From an uncultured Prevotellaceae bacterium (GTDB lineage Bacteria > Bacteroidota > Bacteroidia > Bacteroidales > Bacteroidaceae), in NCBI GenBank assembly GCA_902768785.1, contig CACXMM010000001.1:248001-312000 (forward strand): DNA of 64,000 nt. The letters are read 5' to 3'. Shown here piece after piece: positions 1 to 7,379 of the stretch; position 1 is the stretch's first letter; the number at the start of each line of letters is the position of its first letter. The notes below the pieces were generated by a model that was not told where the DNA came from, did not search any database, and worked only from the letters and a program-made list of their open reading frames with translations. The position numbers and the translations under genes were made by a program.

Positions 1-2744
1 ATTATAATGCAATAGCAGCAGACACGGAGAACTGGATTAAGGATTCCGATACGAGCAAAGACCGATTTTGGAATGCCAAGGCACTTAATAATCAGGCACT
101 CACAGCTAATGGAACAGAATTGGACTACGCCAAAGGGCTCTTGTTTACCTGTTCCAAGGAGGATCGTATCCGCATTGATCGTGGTAATAAGCGCATTGCC
201 CTCAATGGCAGTGATGTAGCCGTAACCATTCCCAACCTGAAGGCAGGACAGATTGTGGATATCGTAACGAGAGTGGGAAACAAAGAAAGCCTTACCCGCT
301 ATATTGAAGCTACCACGAACCTTGATGCTACAGCAGGATTCACAGGATCATCAGAATACAAAGAGATTACCAACACTGCTACAGTAACTGCTGACGGCGA
401 TGTGACCTTCACCACTAAGGTGGGTGCAATAGAACTGTATTCCATCACCGTAAGTAATCCTTCCTCACAGGGTGGAGGCGATGATGTCACCACAGAAGAG
501 GACTATTCCACCACATCGAACCTCAACACCAACCAAGCCATTCTCACACTGAAAAGTGGTAACAAAAGATTCTATAACACCAACTCACTATCCAATATCA
601 CCATCGACGACTCCGATGTCACCATTAACCGGAGCAACGACGGCGGCAGCTACACCTTCAGCGGCAACGTGGCAGACATCTCTTTCCGTAAGGCTGAGAA
701 CGGTCAATCTGGTGAGGTCACCAATACTGACAATGTGGTGAAGATCACCGAGGCAAAGGGATGGCTGGAGTCAGCATACGTGAAGTTCGACCTGTTCGAA
801 GGAGCCAAGTCGTATAATGTCTATATCAAAGGCGGACAGTACAGCGACTATACCAAGATCGACCAGCAGTTGGTACGCAACTACGGCACTTATGGTCGAG
901 CCGACGTGGTGGGACTAAAAGCCGCTTCCGACTATGCTATCAAGGTGGTACCTGTCAATGAAAGTGATGAGGAGATGACCGCCAATGCCAATAAGGCTAC
1001 AGACATCCCCGTGAAGAACTACGACCGTGCAGGCTTTGCACACAAAGGAGTAAGCGGTATCGGAGCATACAACGACGATGGTACGCTGAAATCAGGTGCA
1101 AAGGTTCTGTATATCACTAAGAACAATTTCAATACGGCTACACTCGAACTTACCGTTGATGGTAAGCCACAGACCTTCACAGGCTTAGGAAAGATTCTTG
1201 AGGCAAAGCAGAAAAGAGGTCTTGACACTTCTCCCGTTGCAGTACGTATCATAGGTGAAATCAAGAAATCTGATGTGAATGCAGAGCAGCTTATTAGTGA
1301 TGAGAAGGGTCTTCAGCTGAAAGGAAACTCTGATACATCCGAGATGAACGTTACTCTTGAAGGTATCGGAGACGACGCCACCTTCAACGGCTTCGGCATG
1401 ACCTTCTATAACGGTACGAAGATGGAGATGCGTAACCTGGGCATTATTAATTTCAACGACGACGCCATACAGCTGAAAAGTTCTCAGCATGCATGGATAC
1501 ACCATAATGATATATTCTATGGCAGTGCCGGAAGTGATGCCGACCAAGCCAAGGGTGACGGCTCCATGGATGTGAAAGATAATTCCCGCTACTGCACCTT
1601 CTCATATAATCACTTCTGGGACAGCGGTAAGACATCCCTCTGTGGCATGAAGAGCGAGACTGGTGAAAACTGGCTATGCTACCACCACAACTGGTTCGAC
1701 CATTCCGATTCTCGTCATCCGCGTGTTCGTAGGATGAGCGTTCACGTATGGAACAACTTCTACGATGGTGTTTCCAAGATTGGAGTGGGTGCTGTGGCAG
1801 GGGCCAACATCTTCGTGGAGAACAACTATTTCCGTAACAGTAAGAACCCGATGCTGATTTCAGAACAGGGTACTGACGGCAGGGATGGCTTTGCAGAGGA
1901 CCATGATGGTGGCATGATCAAAGCATACGGAAACATCCTTACTGGAAAAGCTGCCACCACTTTCATTTCCCATAAGCAGAATGCAATAGAGTTTGATGCC
2001 TATGTAGCAGAAAGTCGTGATGAGCAGGTTCCCAATACCTATAAGTCGGTTGTGGGCAACTATACCTATAACAACTTCGATACCAATGCATCGTTGATGT
2101 ATGAATACACTCCTGATGCAGCAGATGATGTTCCTGCCGTGGTGACAAGTGACACCGGTGCCGGACGTATGAACCACGGTGATTTGCAATGGTCTTTCAA
2201 CAATGCTATCGACGACACGAAAGATGCCATCGACTCAGAGCTAAAGTCGAAAGTGACTAATTATAGAACGACTCTCATCGGCATCTTCGGTGATGAGAAT
2301 GCTTCCAGCGGTGAGTCCGGTAGTGAAGGCGGTGAAGGCGGCGAGTCTGGTGGAGGTGGTGATACACCCACAGGCACCATACTGGCATCGTTCGATGGTG
2401 CTCCTTCCATCAGTATGTTCACGGTAGCAGGCAGTTATTATGATGGAAAAATCACATACGATGGTAACTATTATAAAAAAGGTGTAAAATTCAACAGTGA
2501 AGGCTCCATTACCTTTACTCCTACTCAGAACTATAACATGATTATCATCATGGGAACCGCAAAAGATGGTAGGAACGTGAAGATTAACGGAACAGCAACT
2601 ACAGTGAGCGGCACAACAAGCTCCGATGGCACATATTTTGAATTGGAACCCATCGCCATTACTGCCAACACACAGTATGTGCTGACTAAAGGTAGTGGTG
2701 AAGGACTGGTGATGCTCATCAAGCTTGTGCCCGTTGGTGAATAG
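1..2744 (+). CDS. Pectate lyase, family PL1, 5' end outside window
   Basis: The reading frame is open from base 3, so the gene begins before the window; the TTG at 120 is not its start. Visible parts in order: a beta-sandwich module (about 1-460) that closely resembles a module in the next gene, a fibronectin-III-like stretch (about 720-1000), a PL1 parallel beta-helix (about 1100-2000) and, after a Gly/Ser/Glu linker near 2300-2360, a C-terminal beta domain (2370-2744). The beta-helix carries WIHHND, an Asp-rich KGDGSMDVKD segment of the kind that binds calcium, and the DSRHPRVRR segment holding the catalytic arginine. The family cleaves polygalacturonate by beta-elimination outside the cell. 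Unlike the next secreted proteins it ends in KLVPVGE and has no sorting tail. PL1 assignment is firm; exact substrate is inferred. Confidence 0.9.
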   Translation, partial: YNAIAADTENWIKDSDTSKDRFWNAKALNNQALTANGTELDYAKGLLFTCSKEDRIRIDRGNKRIALNGSDVAVTIPNLKAGQIVDIVTRVGNKESLTRYIEATTNLDATAGFTGSSEYKEITNTATVTADGDVTFTTKVGAIELYSITVSNPSSQGGGDDVTTEEDYSTTSNLNTNQAILTLKSGNKRFYNTNSLSNITIDDSDVTINRSNDGGSYTFSGNVADISFRKAENGQSGEVTNTDNVVKITEAKGWLESAYVKFDLFEGAKSYNVYIKGGQYSDYTKIDQQLVRNYGTYGRADVVGLKAASDYAIKVVPVNESDEEMTANANKATDIPVKNYDRAGFAHKGVSGIGAYNDDGTLKSGAKVLYITKNNFNTATLELTVDGKPQTFTGLGKILEAKQKRGLDTSPVAVRIIGEIKKSDVNAEQLISDEKGLQLKGNSDTSEMNVTLEGIGDDATFNGFGMTFYNGTKMEMRNLGIINFNDDAIQLKSSQHAWIHHNDIFYGSAGSDADQAKGDGSMDVKDNSRYCTFSYNHFWDSGKTSLCGMKSETGENWLCYHHNWFDHSDSRHPRVRRMSVHVWNNFYDGVSKIGVGAVAGANIFVENNYFRNSKNPMLISEQGTDGRDGFAEDHDGGMIKAYGNILTGKAATTFISHKQNAIEFDAYVAESRDEQVPNTYKSVVGNYTYNNFDTNASLMYEYTPDAADDVPAVVTSDTGAGRMNHGDLQWSFNNAIDDTKDAIDSELKSKVTNYRTTLIGIFGDENASSGESGSEGGEGGESGGGGDTPTGTILASFDGAPSISMFTVAGSYYDGKITYDGNYYKKGVKFNSEGSITFTPTQNYNMIIIMGTAKDGRNVKINGTATTVSGTTSSDGTYFELEPIAITANTQYVLTKGSGEGLVMLIKLVPVGE

Positions 2745-2755
2745 CAAATGACATC

Positions 2756-2792
2756 CTCTCTCGGAGTAAATAACATCTTCACTCCGAGAGAG
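2756..2792 (+). terminator. Stem-loop after the pectate lyase gene
   Basis: A 12-bp perfect inverted repeat (arms 2756-2767 and 2781-2792) with a 13-nt loop lies just after the pectate lyase stop. No long T-run follows, so it may be a weak terminator or a 3' stabiliser. Confidence 0.5.
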
Positions 2793-2901
2793 TGATGCAT
2801 TTATCTTTGGAAAGTGATATGTTTACGCTCTAAAAGTATTATGCTTACAAGAATGAATAAATTATAAGAATCCTATCATTAATAACTAAAAACAAAATAG
2901 T

Positions 2902-4743
2902 ATGAAGAAATTATTTACATTATTGGCCCTGACCCTGCTGTGCGTGGGGGCAAATGCACTCACTAGATCCTACTGGCTTAATGATGCCACTAACAGCACA
3001 GACAAGAAATCTTATACATTCTCTGACGGATGTGTATTTGCTTTTCCTGGCGCACGTGTTGGCTCTGCCGATGCAGTAGCAGGAGATTTAGGAACCAAGA
3101 AATACCAGAAATTCAACGCAAATGATGCCGGAGACATTACCATTTCCGGTCTTGGTTTAGAAGGAACAGTAACGAAAATCATAGTTTATAACTATCTTGG
3201 TGGAACAGGTTCTTCTTCACTGTCGGTGAAAATTGGCACAACTGCCCTAGGTTCTTCAACGACAATGTGCAAAAAAGCTGGAACAGGAACAGGTGGTCTC
3301 ACTAATGCCACTGTCTTTGAAGGCACCGTAGCCATTACCACAACTAATAATATTACTATCAGTTTTGCTGATACTGATGGCAAAATACCTTATTTCGGAG
3401 GTATAGATATTGAATATTCACTACCTACAGGCTCTTTACTCCCTCCGACTATCACTGAGAGTACGGAAAAGGTTGGTTCGATCACTGTTACTATGGCTAC
3501 AGAATCTGATGCTACCATTAAGTACACAATAAACGGTGGTAGCGAGAAGACGTACAGTTCACCTATCACTATCGATTCCTACGCAGAAGTTAGCGCTTGG
3601 ACTGATAATGGCAAGAAGCAAAGTTCAACAGTATCTGCCACTTATGTAGTGATGCCCAATCTCTCAAGTGGCAAGAAGTGGGACTTCGCCAATATCAGTG
3701 AGACAGACTGGACAAACCTTAGTTCAGATACCGATGGCTGGACTTTTGATAGTGACAATAATCGATACTATAATAACAAAACTATTAATGGAATTATTAT
3801 CGCTAACCATCAGGCTCTTGCGGCAACTGAGGGTTTAAAGTTTAATGCTGGTTCAGAGAAGATTCGTATCAACAAAGGAACAGGACAGCTCCAGTTAAAT
3901 GGTAAAGATTTACCCATATTTATTCCAAATCTGAAAACTGGGCAGTATATTACCGTCATTGCCAAGTCTGGTAGTTCAACTGCTACAAACAGATACATAT
4001 CGGCAACCAATGTAGAGGCTATTTGTGGGTTTGCCGAATCAGGCACAGCAAATGTCGTTACAAGCATTGGCAAGGTGACAGCTGATGGTGAGGTAGATTT
4101 GAAAACCATAAACGGTGGTATGAACATCCTGTCTATAGAAATCACAAACGATATTCCTTCTTACGAAGTAACTGTAAGCATCGCAGGCTTTGCAACTTAT
4201 ACTCCTTCTGTGGCACTTGACTTTTCATCCACAACCATTAAAGCCTACAAGGCATCGGTGAGCGGTAACAACATCTCTTTCACAAGAGTGAATCAGGTAG
4301 CTGCTGGCGAAGGCGTACTGCTTTATGCCGAAGGGGGTGCAACCGAGAATATTCCTGTGGGAAACAAGAGCGCAGCCGATTCCGACAATGCTTTCATTGG
4401 AACACTGACGGACATAGCATCCCTGGCCACATTATCTGATGATGGAGCTTATACCAACTACATCCTGAATGACGGTACCAGCGGCATCGGTTTCTACAAA
4501 GCCAATGGTAAGAAGGTGGCAGCAGGAAAGGCATATCTGCAAGTAGCATCATCTTCCTCACCCGCCAAGTCATTCTTCGGTTTCGATGCCTTTAACGGTA
4601 ACAGCGGTGTAGTGACAGGCATCAACGAGGTGAAAGCAGCTGGCAATGACAACGTGCTGTATAACCTGAACGGTGTTCGCATGACTTCTCCTACGCAGAA
4701 AGGCATTTACATCCTGAACGGAAAGAAATATATAGTCAAATAA
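2902..4743 (+). CDS. Secreted multidomain protein with C-terminal sorting tail
   Basis: 613 residues. The start ATG gives a clear signal peptide (MKKLFTLLALTLLCVGANA). A central segment around residues 177-250 looks like a chitobiase/beta-hexosaminidase C-terminal type domain (TIKYTINGG, TYSSPI, AWTDNG). Residues about 255-415 repeat the beta-sandwich module seen at the N-terminal side of the upstream pectate lyase (GKKWDF, KIRINKGTG, IPNLKTGQ, KVTADGEV). The last 45 residues (GINEV ... YNLNGVRM ... GIYILNGKK) are a typical type IX secretion sorting tail. No catalytic domain is recognised, so a carbohydrate-binding or surface-attachment role beside the lyase is an inference. A small peptide gene follows after 31 bases. 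Confidence 0.85.
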   Translation: MKKLFTLLALTLLCVGANALTRSYWLNDATNSTDKKSYTFSDGCVFAFPGARVGSADAVAGDLGTKKYQKFNANDAGDITISGLGLEGTVTKIIVYNYLGGTGSSSLSVKIGTTALGSSTTMCKKAGTGTGGLTNATVFEGTVAITTTNNITISFADTDGKIPYFGGIDIEYSLPTGSLLPPTITESTEKVGSITVTMATESDATIKYTINGGSEKTYSSPITIDSYAEVSAWTDNGKKQSSTVSATYVVMPNLSSGKKWDFANISETDWTNLSSDTDGWTFDSDNNRYYNNKTINGIIIANHQALAATEGLKFNAGSEKIRINKGTGQLQLNGKDLPIFIPNLKTGQYITVIAKSGSSTATNRYISATNVEAICGFAESGTANVVTSIGKVTADGEVDLKTINGGMNILSIEITNDIPSYEVTVSIAGFATYTPSVALDFSSTTIKAYKASVSGNNISFTRVNQVAAGEGVLLYAEGGATENIPVGNKSAADSDNAFIGTLTDIASLATLSDDGAYTNYILNDGTSGIGFYKANGKKVAAGKAYLQVASSSSPAKSFFGFDAFNGNSGVVTGINEVKAAGNDNVLYNLNGVRMTSPTQKGIYILNGKKYIVK

Positions 4744-4774
4744 ATCCATTACAAAACCATCAAAAAGAATAAAG

Positions 4775-4957
4775 ATGAAAAAGCAATATATACAGCCAAT
4801 GGCTAAGGTTAAGGAGATTACAATGCAGTGTGTGATGCAGGCAGCCAGTGCTAAGATCAACATTTTGGGCGACACAGGTTCTGGTGAACTGATTGACGAG
4901 GATGCCATGAAGGATGCCATGGGCAAACTGTTCTTTTGGGAACTCCTCTCTGATTAA
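4775..4957 (+). CDS. Small peptide of the MKKxYIQPxxKV family, copy 1
   Basis: 60 residues, starting MKKQYIQPMAKVKEITMQ and having a short acidic, Gly-containing tail. It shares its start with the peptide at 6588-6755 (MKK, YIQP, KV, then a Met/Gln-rich helix and an Ala/Ser stretch). It lacks a convincing signal peptide. It lies 31 bases after the sorting-tail protein and 51 before the next one, so it is probably co-transcribed. Similar short peptides opening with MKK..Y..P are common in Bacteroidales, to my knowledge without known function. That it is translated is supported by the second related copy in the same relative position. Confidence 0.65.
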   Translation: MKKQYIQPMAKVKEITMQCVMQAASAKINILGDTGSGELIDEDAMKDAMGKLFFWELLSD

Positions 4958-5008
4958 GAACTTTTTTCAAAGGACTAAAAACATATCAATCATTAAAATG
5001 TACTGACC

Positions 5009-6562
5009 ATGAGAAAAATCTTTTTATTACTGGCTCTCGCCCTTTGCGTGGGAGCAAATGCTCAAACGAAATATTCGTTTGACATGAGTGCGATGTCAGA
5101 ATCCGATCTGACAATAACGAACGGATCGTATGCCGGCAACAAGATCACGGCACCTGCTGCCACATTAGCCGCCGATGGTGAAACTGTTATCCCGACAGAA
5201 ATGACCTTGCAGGTAAAGGACTATCCCATTACTTTCACTTACAGCAACTCTGACGCCACTAAGGGAAAAGATGTCTTTACCAACGTATTCTTAAAGAAGT
5301 ATTTGCAGGGTAACGTCAAGAATACGACCATCACCATTACAGGCTTGAACGTAGGTGATATCGTAGAGGTGGAGTATAGCGGCAAAAGCGATGCTGAAGA
5401 AGATATAGCCGGAGAGCTTACTGGATTAACTGCCGATAGCAAAAACGAGACATCCACCAACAAGGCTATCATCACCAGCAAGTATTATGCTACGGCCTCC
5501 ACTGCCTCTATCAAAGAGACAAATAACGGCTACCTGCTCTATTCCATCTCGGTGATTCCTTCTGACTACGACCCGTGGGCTGATGCGTTCTTGGTAACAA
5601 GCAAGACAGAACAGCCGTTAGACAAGGCCTCGATGGATGCTGCGGATTGGATTAGTTATATTACTGATGGATGGTCTGGACAAAAGACATACGGAGCTTT
5701 CTCGGGTGACTTTGTCAATTTAAGCAAGGCAGCCCGTAACATCACTTTAAAATTCAAGGGTGCTAAAAAGTTCGAGGTTTATGTCCAGAATTCCAATGCA
5801 GGACGTTCTTATGACATCTCCGTGAATGGTACTTCCACCACGATCAACCATGGAGCTACAGGAGTGGAATCTTCCGGCATCATGGATTGTGACCCGAATG
5901 GAACAGAAATCAAATTAGCAGGAAATGGATCAGGCTCTGTCTATCCCGTGGGCATTCGACTCTACACCGAGGAAGAACCGACCGTATCACTGTCTATTCC
6001 TTCCTGCGGTCTGGCAACGTTGATTACCGACAAGAATCTTGATCTTGCCAACCTTCCTACTGGTCTGAAGGCTTATATCATTACAGGCTACAACGATGCC
6101 AAGACGGCTCTGAAAGTGACGGAACTCACATCTCCTGTTCCCGCAGAGACAGGACTGCTGTTCGAAGGTGAAGCCGGCGACTATGAGCTGCCAATAGCCA
6201 ATACTGCCTCTGAACTGGAAGAGACGAATAAGCTGAAGGGATATGCCCTGAAATTCAAGGACATGGATAAAGATGAGAAAGCCAATGTTACCTTCATCCT
6301 CAATCCATCCAACGGTTTGTTCATCAAATGTACTGGTGGTATGTTACCTCCCGGCAAGTGCTATGTTGACCTGGATCCCGCTGAGGCAACGACAGCATCA
6401 GCCAAGGGAATGGGCATCATCTTGGATACAGTGGTGACGGGCATCAACGAAGTAGAAGCAAAAACGATTGACAACGTGATGTACAACGTGAATGGTGTGC
6501 GCGTGAGCAATCCCACACAGCATGGCATCTATATCGTTAACGGTAAGAAAGTGGTAAAATAA
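5009..6562 (+). CDS. Secreted protein with C-terminal sorting tail
   Basis: 517 residues with a signal peptide (MRKIFLLLALALCVGANAQ) almost the same as that of the previous secreted protein. The body is made of Ser/Thr/Gly-rich beta-sandwich-like segments; I do not recognise a catalytic family. Residues about 320-465 resemble the matching part of the 2902-4743 protein (a PxxGLATL motif, then a tract ending in a 'TASAKGMGIIL' style stretch). The C-terminus (TGINEV, YNVNGVRV, GIYIVNGKKVVK) is a type IX sorting tail, so the protein is expected on the surface or released. A small peptide gene follows within 26 bases, repeating the layout of the previous pair. Function unknown; polysaccharide binding is plausible from context only. 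Confidence 0.8.
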   Translation: MRKIFLLLALALCVGANAQTKYSFDMSAMSESDLTITNGSYAGNKITAPAATLAADGETVIPTEMTLQVKDYPITFTYSNSDATKGKDVFTNVFLKKYLQGNVKNTTITITGLNVGDIVEVEYSGKSDAEEDIAGELTGLTADSKNETSTNKAIITSKYYATASTASIKETNNGYLLYSISVIPSDYDPWADAFLVTSKTEQPLDKASMDAADWISYITDGWSGQKTYGAFSGDFVNLSKAARNITLKFKGAKKFEVYVQNSNAGRSYDISVNGTSTTINHGATGVESSGIMDCDPNGTEIKLAGNGSGSVYPVGIRLYTEEEPTVSLSIPSCGLATLITDKNLDLANLPTGLKAYIITGYNDAKTALKVTELTSPVPAETGLLFEGEAGDYELPIANTASELEETNKLKGYALKFKDMDKDEKANVTFILNPSNGLFIKCTGGMLPPGKCYVDLDPAEATTASAKGMGIILDTVVTGINEVEAKTIDNVMYNVNGVRVSNPTQHGIYIVNGKKVVK

Positions 6563-6587
6563 TGTCTCATCCATAAAACGAACGATT

Positions 6588-6755
6588 ATGAAGAAATATA
6601 TTCAGCCCGAAATTAAGGTTAGGGAAATGATTATGGAACAGGCCATCAATGCCATCTCGGGTGGCAGTGCAGAAATCGATCCAGGAAGTGGCGGTGGTGC
6701 AGGAGGCGCAGGTGCCAAGATGGACATGCTCCAGTTTATCTTAGACAATATGTAA
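6588..6755 (+). CDS. Small peptide of the MKKxYIQPxxKV family, copy 2
   Basis: 55 residues starting MKKYIQPEIKVREMIMEQ, followed by AINAISGG, a Gly-rich stretch (GSGGGAGGAG) and a hydrophobic tail. It is homologous at its start to the peptide at 4775-4957 and also sits right after a sorting-tail protein (26 bases after the stop). The N-terminal part could be a leader and the Gly-rich part a core or linker, but no modifying enzyme is encoded nearby, so a peptide natural product is only one possibility. A stem-loop ends the unit 13 bases later. Confidence 0.6.
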   Translation: MKKYIQPEIKVREMIMEQAINAISGGSAEIDPGSGGGAGGAGAKMDMLQFILDNM

Positions 6756-6768
6756 CCAACAATGACTG

Positions 6769-6802
6769 GCAACAGCGACAACATCTCGTTTGTCGCTGTT
6801 GC
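6769..6802 (+). terminator. Terminator of the secreted protein / small peptide unit
   Basis: GC-rich inverted repeat: GCAACAGCGACAA on the left and its complement ending at 6802, loop of about 8 nt, followed by a T-containing stretch. It lies right after the second small peptide, before the tRNA region. Confidence 0.65.
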
Positions 6803-6854
6803 TTGTTAATGACTATGAGGGCACCAAGGTTTCAAGGTAGCGCTGTGTAGAATT

Positions 6855-6942
6855 TGTGCAAGGCTTCTGCGCAAAGTGTGCAAGGCTTCTGCACAAAGTG
6901 TGCAACACTTCTGCACAAAGTGTGCAAGGCCTTTGCACAAAG
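6855..6942 (+). repeat. Four tandem copies of a 22-bp near-palindromic unit
   Basis: Four units of 22 bases at 6855, 6877, 6899 and 6921, consensus TGTGCAAGGCTTCTGCACAAAG with a few substitutions. Each unit is nearly palindromic (TTTGTGCAAGG...CTTTGCACAAA). The array stands between the terminator of the upstream unit and the tRNA-Lys promoter. The stretch 6943-7055 holds no gene that I can support. Confidence 0.85.
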
Positions 6943-7055
6943 TGTACTATTTCGTAACTCTGACTTTTCCTCGTTCCTGCATGGAGACTGTTGGCAGGAA
7001 GAGACACAAATACCGAGGAAAAAAATGGAGGTAAAGAAAAAAAGTTCAGAAAATA

Positions 7056-7088
7056 TTTGGTGGTTTCAAAAAAAGGCAGTACCTTTGC
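7056..7088 (+). promoter_or_regulatory. Promoter of tRNA-Lys
   Basis: TTTG at 7056-7059, a 20-nt spacer and TACCTTTGC at 7080-7088 match the Bacteroidetes primary sigma factor consensus. Transcription would start about 7093-7096, some 36 bases before the mature tRNA. Confidence 0.75.
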
Positions 7089-7130
7089 ACTCGCAATTCG
7101 GAAACATGCCGATTGCACCAACAAAAAGAT

Positions 7131-7203
7131 GCGCTTGTAGCTCAGTTGGTAGAGCACCTGACTCTTAATCAGGGTGTCCAGGGTTCGACCCCCTGCAGGC
7201 GTA
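7131..7203 (+). tRNA. tRNA-Lys (anticodon CTT)
   Basis: Complete 73-nt cloverleaf: 7-bp acceptor stem (GCGCTTG with CAGGCGT; the first pair is G-U), D arm GCTC/GAGC, anticodon arm CCTGA-CTCTTAA-TCAGG, five-base variable loop, T arm CAGGG-TTCGACC-CCCTG and discriminator A at 7203. CCA is not encoded. The anticodon CTT reads AAG lysine codons. The gene stands alone with its own promoter and terminator. Confidence 0.97.
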
Positions 7204-7204
7204 C

Positions 7205-7232
7205 AAAGGCAACCTTTCGAGGTTGCCTTTTT
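7205..7232 (+). terminator. Intrinsic terminator of tRNA-Lys
   Basis: Perfect hairpin AAGGCAACCT-TTCG-AGGTTGCCTT followed by T residues, starting two bases after the tRNA end. Confidence 0.9.
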
Positions 7233-7335
7233 CATTGTCTGACATACCTATTTATTGTCAGCCTCCCAAACGCCCCCTCTCCCCCACTCATCATTTGTAG
7301 GTATTTTCATCACATCCGTCTGCTCTGCAACTCGG

Positions 7336-7362
7336 TTGCATCGAAAAATTGTGTAACTTTGC
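7336..7362 (+). promoter_or_regulatory. Promoter of feoAB
   Basis: TTG at 7336-7338 and a good -7 box TAACTTTGC at 7354-7362, 18 bases before the start codon. The leader is therefore very short. I see no clear Fur-type operator. Confidence 0.6.
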
Positions 7363-7379
7363 AGAAAATTTAAAAGACG

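Noticed and set aside
7113-7373. Frames through tRNA-Lys
   Set aside because: They cover a tRNA and its terminator.
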